20,883 nt of DNA from a virus (IMGVR_UViG_3300021440_000141:1-20883), one strand, 5' to 3'. Positions 1 to 10,147 are shown, numbered from the stretch's first letter. The notes: generated from the letters alone by a model not told the origin. Program-made: numbers and translations.

Positions 1-3000
1 GTCAACAAATGTTAGAGCATTCAAAACATACGGATGTGGAGGGCAAACGTCCCAGGCATAATTATCCCACGGACCTGGTAGCAATTCGTCTTCGCAGTTG
101 GCATCCCAGTGTCCGGGATCAACATAATCCATATTATCAGGTCCGAAGGTCAAAACAGTATTGATCTTGTACGAATCAGACGCAGTACCAACAGCAATAT
201 CTGAAGTTAGATATGTACTTGTGTAATCTCTAATCTGGGTGTGGTATGGCTTAACATCCTTAATGAAGTCAATGATATTATTAATTTCGTCTGGTGTATA
301 TAGACGATCCTGCATCAATGGAATGTTATTTTCCTTAATGTAGATATATGATGTCTTGAATAACCAGTCTGGATTTTTCTGTTCGCTCAATACATAATTA
401 GTCATTGCAAAAAACAATTCGTTTTGATCTACTAGGAATTCATCAACCATTACTTGTGTTCTAAATGCATCAAGTAATTGTCTTAATTCAACAGACATTC
501 CGTACATATTCACAGATGTATAAATTGTATCTAGTAATTTGATTGCACTATTTTCAATAGCAACTTCTTCTAAACTTAATGCAGGAATGTTAGGATTCAA
601 TTGAACAACATTGTACAGAACAAACCTTCCATCAAGTGTTCCCTGCGTTACCTGAAGTATAGTGCCTACTTGAAGTTGACCTGCTACCAGGGCTGCATTG
701 GCATCTGCAAGTGTGCTGAACACAATTGTAGGAATTGCATCTTCATATCCCACCTTGTACCAATTAGTATAGGTCCAGTAGTCATCTGTAGTAACGCCTG
801 CATTCCAGCCTGGGTTATCATCACGAACAGGAATGTGACTCAATAACTCATTAGCAGATTGTACAAATACTTTTCTTGCATCGTGTATTCTTATGAACAT
901 TCCCTGTCGTGGGCGATATTCAATACCGTATTTTTCTGCTTCGCTAAGAGTTGGATCTGGAACAGGCAGTATTTCTCCATAGAACGAAACATCCCAGGCA
1001 GTAGTATCCCATCCTAATATATCCCAAGGAATATCAAATCCTACTGGAATCCCATACAACCATTCATCGGACGTAGGTAGTACCTTTGTCCATGCACAGA
1101 GGCTGTCAACCATCTTGTTCCAATATTGATCTGTAACAATTGAATTTGGGTCACCTTCTCTAAAGAATTGCCATTGCGTATGCTCTTGGTCGTCGCGTTC
1201 TGTTAACCTGTATTGAACTTGGATATTGTTACCCTGGTATGCAAGAATTTCCTGAACGTTATAGAACATGTAAGAATTGTTTGTCAGTAACTGCTGTATT
1301 GGTGAGAAGAATGCAAATCCCTGACTCTTAGGAGATTGCAATAGTCTCGAAACATCGAGTGCAGCCATTGTTCTATTTTCAACATTAGGAATGTTAGTTG
1401 TGTTCAAGACCCAGAAATAATATTTAACTTCTGTGGCACTTGTGAATCTATTAGATGTAACTATCTGAACATAAGTTGTAATATCGCGTGGTGTCCCTGT
1501 GCCGGTATAAAGTTCTGGCACCACATCGCTTTCAACCCATTCGTAAATATTGACAGTGCCGCCTGGGAAAATTTGTCCCCAGTGATCTCGTCTATAAACT
1601 AGATTATCTACTTCGGATTCAGCTGGTGTGCCATCTGCATTATATGAAATTGGTTGTTCATAATATACATATCTTGTTGCAGATAAATCCCACCACAATT
1701 GACCGACTTGTCTTGGTCCGAAGGTAATATTTTCATTAAACAATCTAGGATCGGCGGTAACATTATATCTTGCAGGATCCTGCATCGATGTATATGTAAT
1801 ATTCTGTTTTGCAGGGCCCGGTAAGATATTCTTAAATGGGTCATAGACAGGTAGCTGAATTAGTTCAGTTCCTGTGCGTGTTCCAAAAACACTTGCACTT
1901 TCAAACAATGAAGTATTGATAAGTGGTTCTTGTGTCCTGAATATCTGATGACCAGTAGGTATTTGAATTGTGGGTACAACTGATGTATAAACATTCCAGT
2001 GTGGTGGTGTTAAGTCAACACCGTCTACCCAAATATGATCTCCCAAAGAAACATAAGAAGGTGTGCCTACGCCAGGTTCGACCAAGAAGCGCATGGTCTT
2101 GAATAACATTAATCTAGTGAAATTTTCGTAATTAGGTACTTCATTAAGAGTTATCGGGTTTGCATTTAATGTTAAGAGGTTATAATAATTGTATGTTGGA
2201 TCAATATCGGTTTGTGTTTGATTAAATGCAAACCCTAGTGCAAAGTTATTTTCACCACTTAGTGTTGGTGGGGGAGCTATCTGAATTATTGCAAATGTAT
2301 ATCCCGAGCCTGTGTTAGTAATATTTAATTCAGATATTGCACCCGAGACAGCTACGGCTTCCGCAGTCGCGCCTACGCCGTCGCCGATGATAGTTACTGC
2401 TGGTGCCGAAGTATAGTTTGCACCTGTTTTATTTATAATTGCCGATGTGATTGCACCAGGTGACTGTGGCGATGCTGTTATGGATACTGTAGCTATGGTA
2501 TATCCTGTACCAGGTGTTATTATTGTAAATCCTGTTACCTGTCCGTCTGTGATTACTGAACTTGCAGTTGCACCGGCGCCGTCACCTAAAATAGTTACAC
2601 CCGGTGGAACAATATATCCGGAACCAATATTTACAGGATTTAATTCTAATATCTGTCCGACGTTATATGGGTTTTCAATAGTCACCGTCGGAGCAACTAA
2701 GTATCCAGAACCAGTGTTTGTAATATCGATGCTCACGATTACACCATCGACTATATTGGCTATAGCCGTTGCTGTCGTACCTCCCACTGGTGGATCCGAG
2801 ATAATTACAGTAGGTATAAATGTATAACCGGCACCAGCCGTAGTGACTGTAATAAAGTGTATTTCTCCAAATGGTGGTGCAGTTGGGCTCGATGCCGTAG
2901 CTGTTGCAGCATGAATTATTGTCGCAGTCGCAGTCGCGTTAGAACTTGGTTCACCGTCGTCAATTATGGGAGTTGCTTGTGCCTCAATTACCTGCAATAC

Positions 3001-6000
3001 AACCATATTGCCGAAATCTGTGTCGTTGGCACCATTCGTAAGTTGTGGAGTAATTAGATATCCGGGTAGTGTTCTCAAGAATAATTCATCAGCCTCATTT
3101 TTCCATACATCAAACCACTGATTTTCATTTACTAGTTTGTAAACACTCCAGTCTTCTGTGAATGTCTTTGCAATCCAAACCGTGTCATTTTCTGCAGGAT
3201 TGAGTACTGAGGTACCCCAATTTACGGCAGTCTGCGATACATCAAAAGATGACCAATCAACATCGTTGAAGTTTACATAACCTGCATTAGGTAATGGATA
3301 TTCAATTCTATCTGTTAATGGAAACCCTAAAGAAAGCTCTGTATCTGTAGGACGAACAATCCATTTATCAACTTGATCAATATCGATATTGACAATATTA
3401 TCTAGGGTAGGATCTCTAACAATAAGACCTTGCCATACACTATATAACTTGTCAAGATTGTTAGGTTCGAGGCCGCTATTAATATCTACGTCCGGTGCAG
3501 ATAGGTAGCCATATCCCTGATCAATTATTTCTACGCGAGAAATTCTACCTGCCGTATCAAGAACGGCATATGCTTTCGCCGTTCTTGTTTCAAGTGTTAG
3601 TGTCCAGTTTGCTTCGACAAAAGGCCCGGGCCCTTGTACTATATTACTTGAATAATATACAAAATTTCCTGTATCATTTACAATTCGAGCAACAGTACCT
3701 ACTCCATACACGGCTGCTGTTGAGAAATCAATCCAAGGACTATTGGGTGTAGGATCTGGACGATCTACAATAATTCTTGGAACTTGAATATATGTATTTT
3801 CTGCATTGACAATGTTAATTAATCTTACGACCCCAATTTCAGAGGGAACATAATTCATTCTGGCAACAATTACTTCGCCTGTATTCTGTTCGGGCTTGAG
3901 AATAAATTCAGTCGAGACCTGCTCAACAGTATTGCCAAAATCTCCTAGCTTTAGTGCCCACTCTTCAAATACCTCGATAATTTCATCAGACTGAACCTTG
4001 GTAGATCTGAATAACTTTTCAAATGCCTGGCTTGTACCCTTCTGTCTAATAGCACCTTGGTAGAATAGATATTGGACATCATTTGACACCTGCAGGTTAT
4101 CGAGGTAGCTCTTGCTCTCGTAACCAATTAGATGACGACCAAGGTCTTCAAGACTCGGATTATCTAACGCAACGTTAGGGTCATAGTAATAACGCATAGC
4201 ATCAACAATGCTATCGTAATTAGGTACAAGCTGATCTTCAATAATGAGATAACCTGGTGCTTCCATCTTTCCGTACCAACCATTACTTCTAAATCCGTTG
4301 AAACGCAATCTCTGCTGTCTCGAACGTAACAACGGCGAATAGACTATGTCATTGAAGTTTGTAACATTATCAAAGATGAGAATATGTTCTGTTTCTGTTG
4401 TATTAACCTGTAGGAAATAAATTCCACCGGACGCAAGGTCAGCAGGCTCGACAGTAATTGTCACGCCTTGCCTATCAGTTGTTGTACCGTTTGGCGGAAT
4501 TGCTACACCAAACTTATCTAGAATACTATATACACCATTTGAAATAGCTTCGACGTCTTCTGGGTATCCGCGAATAGCCTCAAGTGTTGCCCTATTTGCG
4601 AGTGGGCTTAATTGTATAGATGCATCAGGTGCCCACTCGGTATTTAACCAGAATAAGAACTGTTTTGCAGATCCGAGCCAATCACTCAATAGGTTTGTAT
4701 CTTGGTTTACTTCGTCAAATTTCCAACCACGAGATGCTAACCAGGCACCCCATCCGATGAGCATATCGAATACCTCTTGAGCATTATTTAAAATAGAACC
4801 GTAAGGTATTTTTGTAATTGTTGTCAGAGACTCAGGTTTATATGTCACAGACACACCACCCACAATTGGCAATGCTTTTAATTTCTGATAACCACTAGCT
4901 TCAAATTTCTGTACAGTTTGAGTTACAAGACTAATATAGAAAACACCATTGTATCGTACAATGTCTCCCTGAACGTAAGTAGCGCCCGGAGTAAAATAAT
5001 GGAACGGTGCTGGTGTTCCGCCGACAGTAACGTCGATTAGTTTGGCGGTAGATCTATCAAAAACGGTAAACTCAGAATGCAGTAAATCGTATCCGTAGAC
5101 TACAAAGGTACCATCGGCCAACGCACGAATTACCACACCACTGTAGATGTAGGTATCAACTACAGGGCTCTTATGTAGAAATACATCAAAGTTAGTAGCA
5201 GGAATAATTAGACTATTTGTTGTTGATCCGCCGGTAATAGATTCTAGATACATGTTGGTAGTATCTTTGTTTGTAAAACCGGCCAATTTATTAGCTAAGT
5301 TTACATCAAGCGTTCTTACCTTCTGACCGAATGTAGAAGAGACGTCCTTACCTAATAAAAGAATTCTATCACTAATCCAACGCTGATATCCGAATCGTAT
5401 CTGAATTATACCGTCAACTGATTCAGCATGAACAAGTTGGTCAGCATTTTTTGGACGCATCCATGCAAAGAATGGATCGTCGTCTGTGTATAGATCATTT
5501 TGCACATATTGCCAATTGATACTAGACATAACGGTTGTAGTTAAATCTGGACCTGTGGTAGGAATGGTAATCATGTCAGGAGACAATTCTGTTCCTATGG
5601 TGTCGAACATTAATTCACCGTAAGGTCCGGGCCTCATTAGATACAAGAATTCCTGTACACTAAATGCATAAGCCGATGTTGACATCCATGCCTGTTCTAC
5701 AGGACTTCCGTCCCCATATACCCAATCCTTTTCAAATCCATCAAACGGTGCGTAATAATTTCCAGAAAATGCAACATTGAATAAAGTCATTACAGGAATA
5801 ATTTCGCCGGCCGCATCAACCGGAATGAGCGTAGATAATCCGGGGCGTGCCCACATTTTTTGTGGCTGAACAATAAGTGTTATTGGATTATAGATTGCGC
5901 ACGGACCTTGACGAATAATACCGTCCTCGAGGTCGGCCCACATGTTGTTGTTTCCGGCTGCTGTAGATGTCCAAACTTCTTGACCTGCTAGATTCAATAC

Positions 6001-9000
6001 AGGATTTCCGTATTCAAATCTCCACCATGACGGTTCGTCACTAAAGCCCAGCATATTCCAAGGTTGTGTATCTGGGTTATAAGTATCGTAATAGTATTGG
6101 AAAATTCCTTTCCAATTACCTGGTAAATCTAGTGCGTCACCGGTTGGTGTTACAGCATCAGTGTAATTATATAGTTTCCATATATTTCCGACGCCGGGCA
6201 CAAAACTAGGAACTACAGATGGTTCTAGACTTGCGGTAGGCCATTCGTTGGTACGATAGTTTGCCCTATTCTTGGCAGACCATTTATTTAGATATGAAAC
6301 GGTAATATCTAAAAATTCTTGCCTTGAGTATCTTGTTTGTCTAAAATATCCTGTTTCGACCGATTCTACTCTTAAAGGAACACGATATTGATCTCTTAAT
6401 CTTAATTGAAGACCGTTATAGATTCTCTTTTCTAATTCTAATAATAGATCGTCCCTATAATCACCATATGCAATTGTCTTTGATCCGTCATGACCAATAA
6501 TAACATTTGTAGGATTTACATAAGTTGCATCTAATTCAATTCTAGGAATGTAAATTGGGTATGCACCAATCTTCGTAGGAGTAGACGGAATGTATGTAGG
6601 GAGCGGTTCTTTATACAGAGTGAAGTAAACATCCTTAATACCAACACCTAAATTTAATTGAACATCTATTGAGAGATTGGTAGAAATAATTTCATAGTCA
6701 ATTCCCACAAGAAGAATTTGCTCTTGTGTTGGATTAGTTACATCATATACATACAAAACATTTCGTGGATCATTTAAGTCAACATAATCTGTTAAGGTAA
6801 CTAAACTATTTCCACTACCGGTGAATGATTGATTTGCAAATGGCGATCCCTGTGCTGCCATATAGGAATATGCAAATGCATTGGAAAATTCTTTAGAGAT
6901 GTTGAGAATTCGTAGAATTTCACCTACCCAGGCACTAATAACAATTGTATTGTTATTGTATTGAACTGGGCTAAATTCTTGATTAATAAGCTGTTTTGCA
7001 GTGCTTAGATATCTATTCTTAAATTTTGTATATTCATCTTGACTGAATCTTTCAGCAAGAATAAAATCAAGATCATCTGACGATGACACCAACATCGATT
7101 TCAGTATTGGTGCTACGTTCTGTAGGATAAATGTTCCTAATGTTCTGTTTTTACCTAAATCTCTGTAATTATTATTGCCTCCAAAAGCAACACCTGTAAA
7201 GCCAGGTTGATTAGCAATAATAGACGAAAATTGCGGAATTAAATCACTTGCACTAATTTCGCTGACTTCTAACTGTGTAGGATTTGCTTCTAATTGTTGA
7301 GGGATTGCAAAATATCCGGTGGCCGCTGGATCTAATAAACCATGAGTATAAGTTTGAATTTCTACAACAGGTACAACAGTTTGAGTGGTTGTGAATAATG
7401 TTGTTAGATATAATTCTAAATCAACATATATGTTATTATTGATTTCAATAAAAGTATATCCATTAGGATTTGTTAACAGATCAAGAGGAAGAATCTCGGT
7501 ATCATTTACAGATACTATGACATCAGCAAGCGGCTGATAAGGGCCCCCTCCTATAACATAACCGTATGGAGTAACACTTAATTTAAATTGATATTCAGTA
7601 CCGTAACCAACAGCATATTTGTCAATAACTCTTTGCTTACTTGTAGCAGGGCAGAAGACAGGGCCGCTACCGAGATCTATACCAAAAATGACAACATCGT
7701 CGTTCAATGCTAATGCTGTATTGAAAGTAATTTGATTAGGGCCTGTTACTGTATAATTTTCTGTGACACCTTCGAGTTGATAAACTCCATTAACCAATAC
7801 CTGTAGGTATGATTGTCCGTATCCTGCAGGCAATGTGGGAATTGTTGTATTGAAAATAGTTTGTGCAGCAAGTGCTGGTACAGTGTTATAGTCCGGTGGA
7901 TTATCCACCAAAGAATAACCAAAAATAACAACATCGTCGTTCAATGCCAATGCGGCATTGAAGGTAATCTGATTAGGGCCTGTTACCTGGTATGCTCCTG
8001 TAATTCCCTCTAATTGGAATACACCGTTCACATATACCTGTAGGTATGATTTATCTAGGGCTGCAGGTAATGTGGCAAGAGTTGTATTGAAAATAGTTTG
8101 TGCGGCAAGTGATATAAAACTTTCGTAGTCTGGTGGAATAGCAATTTCAGATGAACTATAGATAACCACATCATCATTTGATGCCAGGCCTATGTTAAAT
8201 GTGATTTGATTGGCACCAGTTACCTGGTATGCACCAGTTACGCCCTCTCTCTGGAATACGCCATTAACGAATACCTGTAGGTATGATTGTGTCGGCGAAT
8301 TTGCTATAGTATTGAGAGATGTGTTGAATATTGTCTGTCCTGGACCAGAAACAAATGATTCAAATGTAGGTGCCGACCCATTATCCTCACACTGGCACGG
8401 TTGGTATAAATTCCAGTTATTGTAAAGAATAGGTTCGGTTATTAATTTGTAATAGTAGTAACCATCGATGTCCATTCTATCTGATGTATATGTGTATCTT
8501 TCGGTGATTAAGTCATTCTGAAATACTATGTCAGTCGCTTGACCTAATCCTGTATAAATGATTGGAAATTTCAATACAGGATCAACAGTTGCACCCGGTT
8601 CCGAATTAACCTTGTAAGAAAATATTTCACTACCGTAGAATGTGCTTTCGGGATAGGTAACCGGATCATCAAGTGGAATTCCATTATGATCATACAACAA
8701 GAACAACGGTGGCTGATTTACAGATACCTTGTCATTATAGGCTTTCTGCCATATACCCATACTGAAATACCAGGTCTGTCCTCGTTGAGCACCGTTCCAT
8801 GGTGCGTCTTCTGTAATGAAGACAATATCACCTTCAAGGACAGGTGTTGCCCAAGATGTATATGGTGCAAAATTAATTGTTCCATCGCCTTGTAGATTTG
8901 CCTGGAAAATATAATGACTCATGGTTGTAAAGTCACCTGCATCCCATTCGGTAAATGGAGCAATATCCCAGTTTGCCGTGTCCCATGGATAAAAGTTTGC

Positions 9001-10107
9001 CACCACCGGTGCAAGGTCATTCATGAAACAAACTAGATCACCGTCTTGCATTACGATGTCGAGGTTAGCATTAATAAACGAAAGTTGTTGATTTTGGTAA
9101 TCGGAGAGTAGTATAGGAAACCCAAAGGCATCATCTCTAAATCCGTATTGAATTTCGTCTCTAAATTGTGTTCCTGATTTGTATAGCTCTAAATCAGCAA
9201 TAAACTGAATAATAGGTCTTAGTGCGCGAGATGCATTTGATGGAAATGCGATACCTGTTGCGGCCACTGTGGCATTAATAGCATCGATGTGAAACCATTT
9301 ATTTGTTCTGGACCATGCATTTCTATCTTGCGCACCGCGCTCTATGGTAATATAATCACCATAGCTAGGCATTGCCTGCGTATCCCACGATGTGGCATCC
9401 CAGAATTGATTGTTGATTAATCTGCCATTAGAAAGTTCAAGAATACCATCCCACGGTAAAAATTCAAATAATGTGCCAGAAGTAAAATCTGGAAATTGTG
9501 GTACAAGCCCAATACCCCTACAATTTCCAAAATTCTCCACAATCAATGGTTCCAGATTTAGTGGATCATCCACTAAAAGAATAGTCATACCTGTAGTTAA
9601 TGTTAGATTTGGAGGAGTAGCCGTAGGCGGAGTAGTGTACGATGACTTGCCGATAATATCTGTAGCCAATACACCACTGATGTTAATGGTAGGAAGACCT
9701 TGCTCGACCCAGTAATAATTCTGATAGTTAATAAACATATCATAATCAATTGGTGGTCCAAAGCTATAATATTCAGACTCAAATAGTCTATCTTGATTAA
9801 GTGTATTACCGCCGTAGTATTCTATGCGCTCTAATAAGTCGTCGTAGAAGAAAATATTTGTCTTCTCGCTCTCTGCATTGCGCGAGTAAGCGGTCGGTTC
9901 AAGTTGCCACCAGGTACGGTTCTTAGATGGTTCTGGTAGATAAAAGTCGGAGATCGGATTATAGAAACCTGGATCACGACGTCCAAGATATCCTGCTAGG
10001 TAATCGCTATCTTTCTTTGAGAAAACTTGATCAAACGTGGCGTCAAAGAATTTTCTTTCTGTAACTGTTTGAAAAACTGCTGGCAGTTTCTTGATATACT
10101 GGGTCAT
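1..10107 (-). CDS. Giant virion structural protein, probable baseplate/tail-fibre network component (C-terminus beyond window)
   Basis: One open frame runs from ATG at 10105-10107 to the left edge with no stop, giving at least 3369 residues (roughly 380 kDa). The start is firm: the frame has a stop just upstream (TAG at 10141-10143) and no other ATG between. A weak SD (GGAAA, 10113-10117) precedes it. The N-terminus begins MTQYIKKLPAVFQTVTERKF. Visible parts are three 79-residue tandem repeats (583-819), six GxGY beta repeats (about 2420-2615) with a lone copy near 2201, clusters of WD-x3-WD motifs (236-241, 375-388, 3028-3038, 3334-3352), and a Trp/Tyr-rich block QLWWDLSATRYVYYEQ near 2803. 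There is no signal peptide or membrane segment. It follows gp6, where T4 has gene 7, and has its own late-type promoter. I recall similar very large unnamed structural proteins in aquatic T4-like phages. Homology to T4 gp7 or gp10 is not visible. The virion role is inference from context and composition. Confidence 0.85.
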   Translation of the reverse strand, partial: MTQYIKKLPAVFQTVTERKFFDATFDQVFSKKDSDYLAGYLGRRDPGFYNPISDFYLPEPSKNRTWWQLEPTAYSRNAESEKTNIFFYDDLLERIEYYGGNTLNQDRLFESEYYSFGPPIDYDMFINYQNYYWVEQGLPTINISGVLATDIIGKSSYTTPPTATPPNLTLTTGMTILLVDDPLNLEPLIVENFGNCRGIGLVPQFPDFTSGTLFEFLPWDGILELSNGRLINNQFWDATSWDTQAMPSYGDYITIERGAQDRNAWSRTNKWFHIDAINATVAATGIAFPSNASRALRPIIQFIADLELYKSGTQFRDEIQYGFRDDAFGFPILLSDYQNQQLSFINANLDIVMQDGDLVCFMNDLAPVVANFYPWDTANWDIAPFTEWDAGDFTTMSHYIFQANLQGDGTINFAPYTSWATPVLEGDIVFITEDAPWNGAQRGQTWYFSMGIWQKAYNDKVSVNQPPLFLLYDHNGIPLDDPVTYPESTFYGSEIFSYKVNSEPGATVDPVLKFPIIYTGLGQATDIVFQNDLITERYTYTSDRMDIDGYYYYKLITEPILYNNWNLYQPCQCEDNGSAPTFESFVSGPGQTIFNTSLNTIANSPTQSYLQVFVNGVFQREGVTGAYQVTGANQITFNIGLASNDDVVIYSSSEIAIPPDYESFISLAAQTIFNTTLATLPAALDKSYLQVYVNGVFQLEGITGAYQVTGPNQITFNAALALNDDVVIFGYSLVDNPPDYNTVPALAAQTIFNTTIPTLPAGYGQSYLQVLVNGVYQLEGVTENYTVTGPNQITFNTALALNDDVVIFGIDLGSGPVFCPATSKQRVIDKYAVGYGTEYQFKLSVTPYGYVIGGGPYQPLADVIVSVNDTEILPLDLLTNPNGYTFIEINNNIYVDLELYLTTLFTTTQTVVPVVEIQTYTHGLLDPAATGYFAIPQQLEANPTQLEVSEISASDLIPQFSSIIANQPGFTGVAFGGNNNYRDLGKNRTLGTFILQNVAPILKSMLVSSSDDLDFILAERFSQDEYTKFKNRYLSTAKQLINQEFSPVQYNNNTIVISAWVGEILRILNISKEFSNAFAYSYMAAQGSPFANQSFTGSGNSLVTLTDYVDLNDPRNVLYVYDVTNPTQEQILLVGIDYEIISTNLSIDVQLNLGVGIKDVYFTLYKEPLPTYIPSTPTKIGAYPIYIPRIELDATYVNPTNVIIGHDGSKTIAYGDYRDDLLLELEKRIYNGLQLRLRDQYRVPLRVESVETGYFRQTRYSRQEFLDITVSYLNKWSAKNRANYRTNEWPTASLEPSVVPSFVPGVGNIWKLYNYTDAVTPTGDALDLPGNWKGIFQYYYDTYNPDTQPWNMLGFSDEPSWWRFEYGNPVLNLAGQEVWTSTAAGNNNMWADLEDGIIRQGPCAIYNPITLIVQPQKMWARPGLSTLIPVDAAGEIIPVMTLFNVAFSGNYYAPFDGFEKDWVYGDGSPVEQAWMSTSAYAFSVQEFLYLMRPGPYGELMFDTIGTELSPDMITIPTTGPDLTTTVMSSINWQYVQNDLYTDDDPFFAWMRPKNADQLVHAESVDGIIQIRFGYQRWISDRILLLGKDVSSTFGQKVRTLDVNLANKLAGFTNKDTTNMYLESITGGSTTNSLIIPATNFDVFLHKSPVVDTYIYSGVVIRALADGTFVVYGYDLLHSEFTVFDRSTAKLIDVTVGGTPAPFHYFTPGATYVQGDIVRYNGVFYISLVTQTVQKFEASGYQKLKALPIVGGVSVTYKPESLTTITKIPYGSILNNAQEVFDMLIGWGAWLASRGWKFDEVNQDTNLLSDWLGSAKQFLFWLNTEWAPDASIQLSPLANRATLEAIRGYPEDVEAISNGVYSILDKFGVAIPPNGTTTDRQGVTITVEPADLASGGIYFLQVNTTETEHILIFDNVTNFNDIVYSPLLRSRQQRLRFNGFRSNGWYGKMEAPGYLIIEDQLVPNYDSIVDAMRYYYDPNVALDNPSLEDLGRHLIGYESKSYLDNLQVSNDVQYLFYQGAIRQKGTSQAFEKLFRSTKVQSDEIIEVFEEWALKLGDFGNTVEQVSTEFILKPEQNTGEVIVARMNYVPSEIGVVRLINIVNAENTYIQVPRIIVDRPDPTPNSPWIDFSTAAVYGVGTVARIVNDTGNFVYYSSNIVQGPGPFVEANWTLTLETRTAKAYAVLDTAGRISRVEIIDQGYGYLSAPDVDINSGLEPNNLDKLYSVWQGLIVRDPTLDNIVNIDIDQVDKWIVRPTDTELSLGFPLTDRIEYPLPNAGYVNFNDVDWSSFDVSQTAVNWGTSVLNPAENDTVWIAKTFTEDWSVYKLVNENQWFDVWKNEADELFLRTLPGYLITPQLTNGANDTDFGNMVVLQVIEAQATPIIDDGEPSSNATATATIIHAATATASSPTAPPFGEIHFITVTTAGAGYTFIPTVIISDPPVGGTTATAIANIVDGVIVSIDITNTGSGYLVAPTVTIENPYNVGQILELNPVNIGSGYIVPPGVTILGDGAGATASSVITDGQVTGFTIITPGTGYTIATVSITASPQSPGAITSAIINKTGANYTSAPAVTIIGDGVGATAEAVAVSGAISELNITNTGSGYTFAIIQIAPPPTLSGENNFALGFAFNQTQTDIDPTYNYYNLLTLNANPITLNEVPNYENFTRLMLFKTMRFLVEPGVGTPSYVSLGDHIWVDGVDLTPPHWNVYTSVVPTIQIPTGHQIFRTQEPLINTSLFESASVFGTRTGTELIQLPVYDPFKNILPGPAKQNITYTSMQDPARYNVTADPRLFNENITFGPRQVGQLWWDLSATRYVYYEQPISYNADGTPAESEVDNLVYRRDHWGQIFPGGTVNIYEWVESDVVPELYTGTGTPRDITTYVQIVTSNRFTSATEVKYYFWVLNTTNIPNVENRTMAALDVSRLLQSPKSQGFAFFSPIQQLLTNNSYMFYNVQEILAYQGNNIQVQYRLTERDDQEHTQWQFFREGDPNSIVTDQYWNKMVDSLCAWTKVLPTSDEWLYGIPVGFDIPWDILGWDTTAWDVSFYGEILPVPDPTLSEAEKYGIEYRPRQGMFIRIHDARKVFVQSANELLSHIPVRDDNPGWNAGVTTDDYWTYTNWYKVGYEDAIPTIVFSTLADANAALVAGQLQVGTILQVTQGTLDGRFVLYNVVQLNPNIPALSLEEVAIENSAIKLLDTIYTSVNMYGMSVELRQLLDAFRTQVMVDEFLVDQNELFFAMTNYVLSEQKNPDWLFKTSYIYIKENNIPLMQDRLYTPDEINNIIDFIKDVKPYHTQIRDYTSTYLTSDIAVGTASDSYKINTVLTFGPDNMDYVDPGHWDANCEDELLPGPWDNYAWDVCPPHPYVLNALTFVD
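2263..2850 (-). repeat. GxGY beta-repeat array in the giant protein (about residues 2420-2615)
   Basis: Six degenerate units occur in a row, each with a G-x-G/N-Y turn usually followed by a P/T/V/I strand and often GDG-GATA: GAGYTFIPTVII, GSGYLVAPTVTI, GSGYIVPPGVTI, GTGYTIATVSI, GANYTSAPAVTI and GSGYTFAIIQI. A related single unit, GYGYLSAPDVDI, sits near residue 2201 (about 3480-3520). Units are about 30 to 38 residues. The pattern is typical of beta-rich stalk or adhesin-like segments in phage structural proteins. No enzymatic motif is visible. Confidence 0.8.
7651..8361 (-). repeat. Three in-frame 237-bp tandem repeats (79 residues each) in the giant gene
   Basis: Units lie at 8125-8361, 7888-8124 and 7651-7887 (residues 583-661, 662-740, 741-819). 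The period is exactly 237 bases at landmarks 7690, 7927 and 8164, with no indels. Each unit carries QTIFNT, then SYLQV-VNGV-Q-EGVT, then Y-VTG-NQITFN and NDDVVI. This matches the common phage fibre repeat of the type 'VYLNGVxLxxGxDYT...ITFxxxLxxGDxV', a small all-beta module. Copies 2 and 3 are clearly more alike than copy 1, suggesting stepwise duplication. The third copy decays at its end. Confidence 0.88.
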
Positions 10108-10120
10108 GTAGGTTTCCGAA

Positions 10121-10147
10121 ATAGTAGGTAATGTGTCTACCTACTAT
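10121..10147 (-). other. Perfect 10-bp inverted repeat (hairpin) upstream of the giant gene
   Basis: ATAGTAGGTA (10121-10130) and TACCTACTAT (10138-10147) are exact reverse complements around the 7-base loop ATGTGTC. On the minus strand the hairpin lies between the gp6 stop and the giant gene's start, three bases before its weak SD. No run of T follows on either strand, so it does not look like a standard intrinsic terminator. It overlaps the late-type promoter at 10145-10152. A transcript initiating near 10139 would lack most of the 5' arm, whereas read-through RNA from gp6 could fold it. The structure is seen directly; a function in mRNA processing or translation control is inference. Confidence 0.7.

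Noticed and set aside
2430-2437. Exact TATAAATA (T4 late core) on the minus strand
   Set aside because: It lies inside the giant gene, within the GxGY repeats, and no gene starts after it. In an AT-rich 20 kb window a single internal match is expected by chance.
2447-2827. Plus-strand frame of 126 codons opposite the GxGY array
   Set aside because: It mirrors the repetitive glycine-rich coding of the giant gene, lacks an SD, and its composition follows the complementary codons.
7651-8361. CRISPR-like array
   Set aside because: The repeats are long, contiguous and in frame without spacers; they encode protein modules.
10121-10147. Intrinsic terminator after gp6
   Set aside because: The stem is perfect but no T-run follows on the minus strand (TTCGGAAACC), nor is there one on the plus strand, so termination is not supported.
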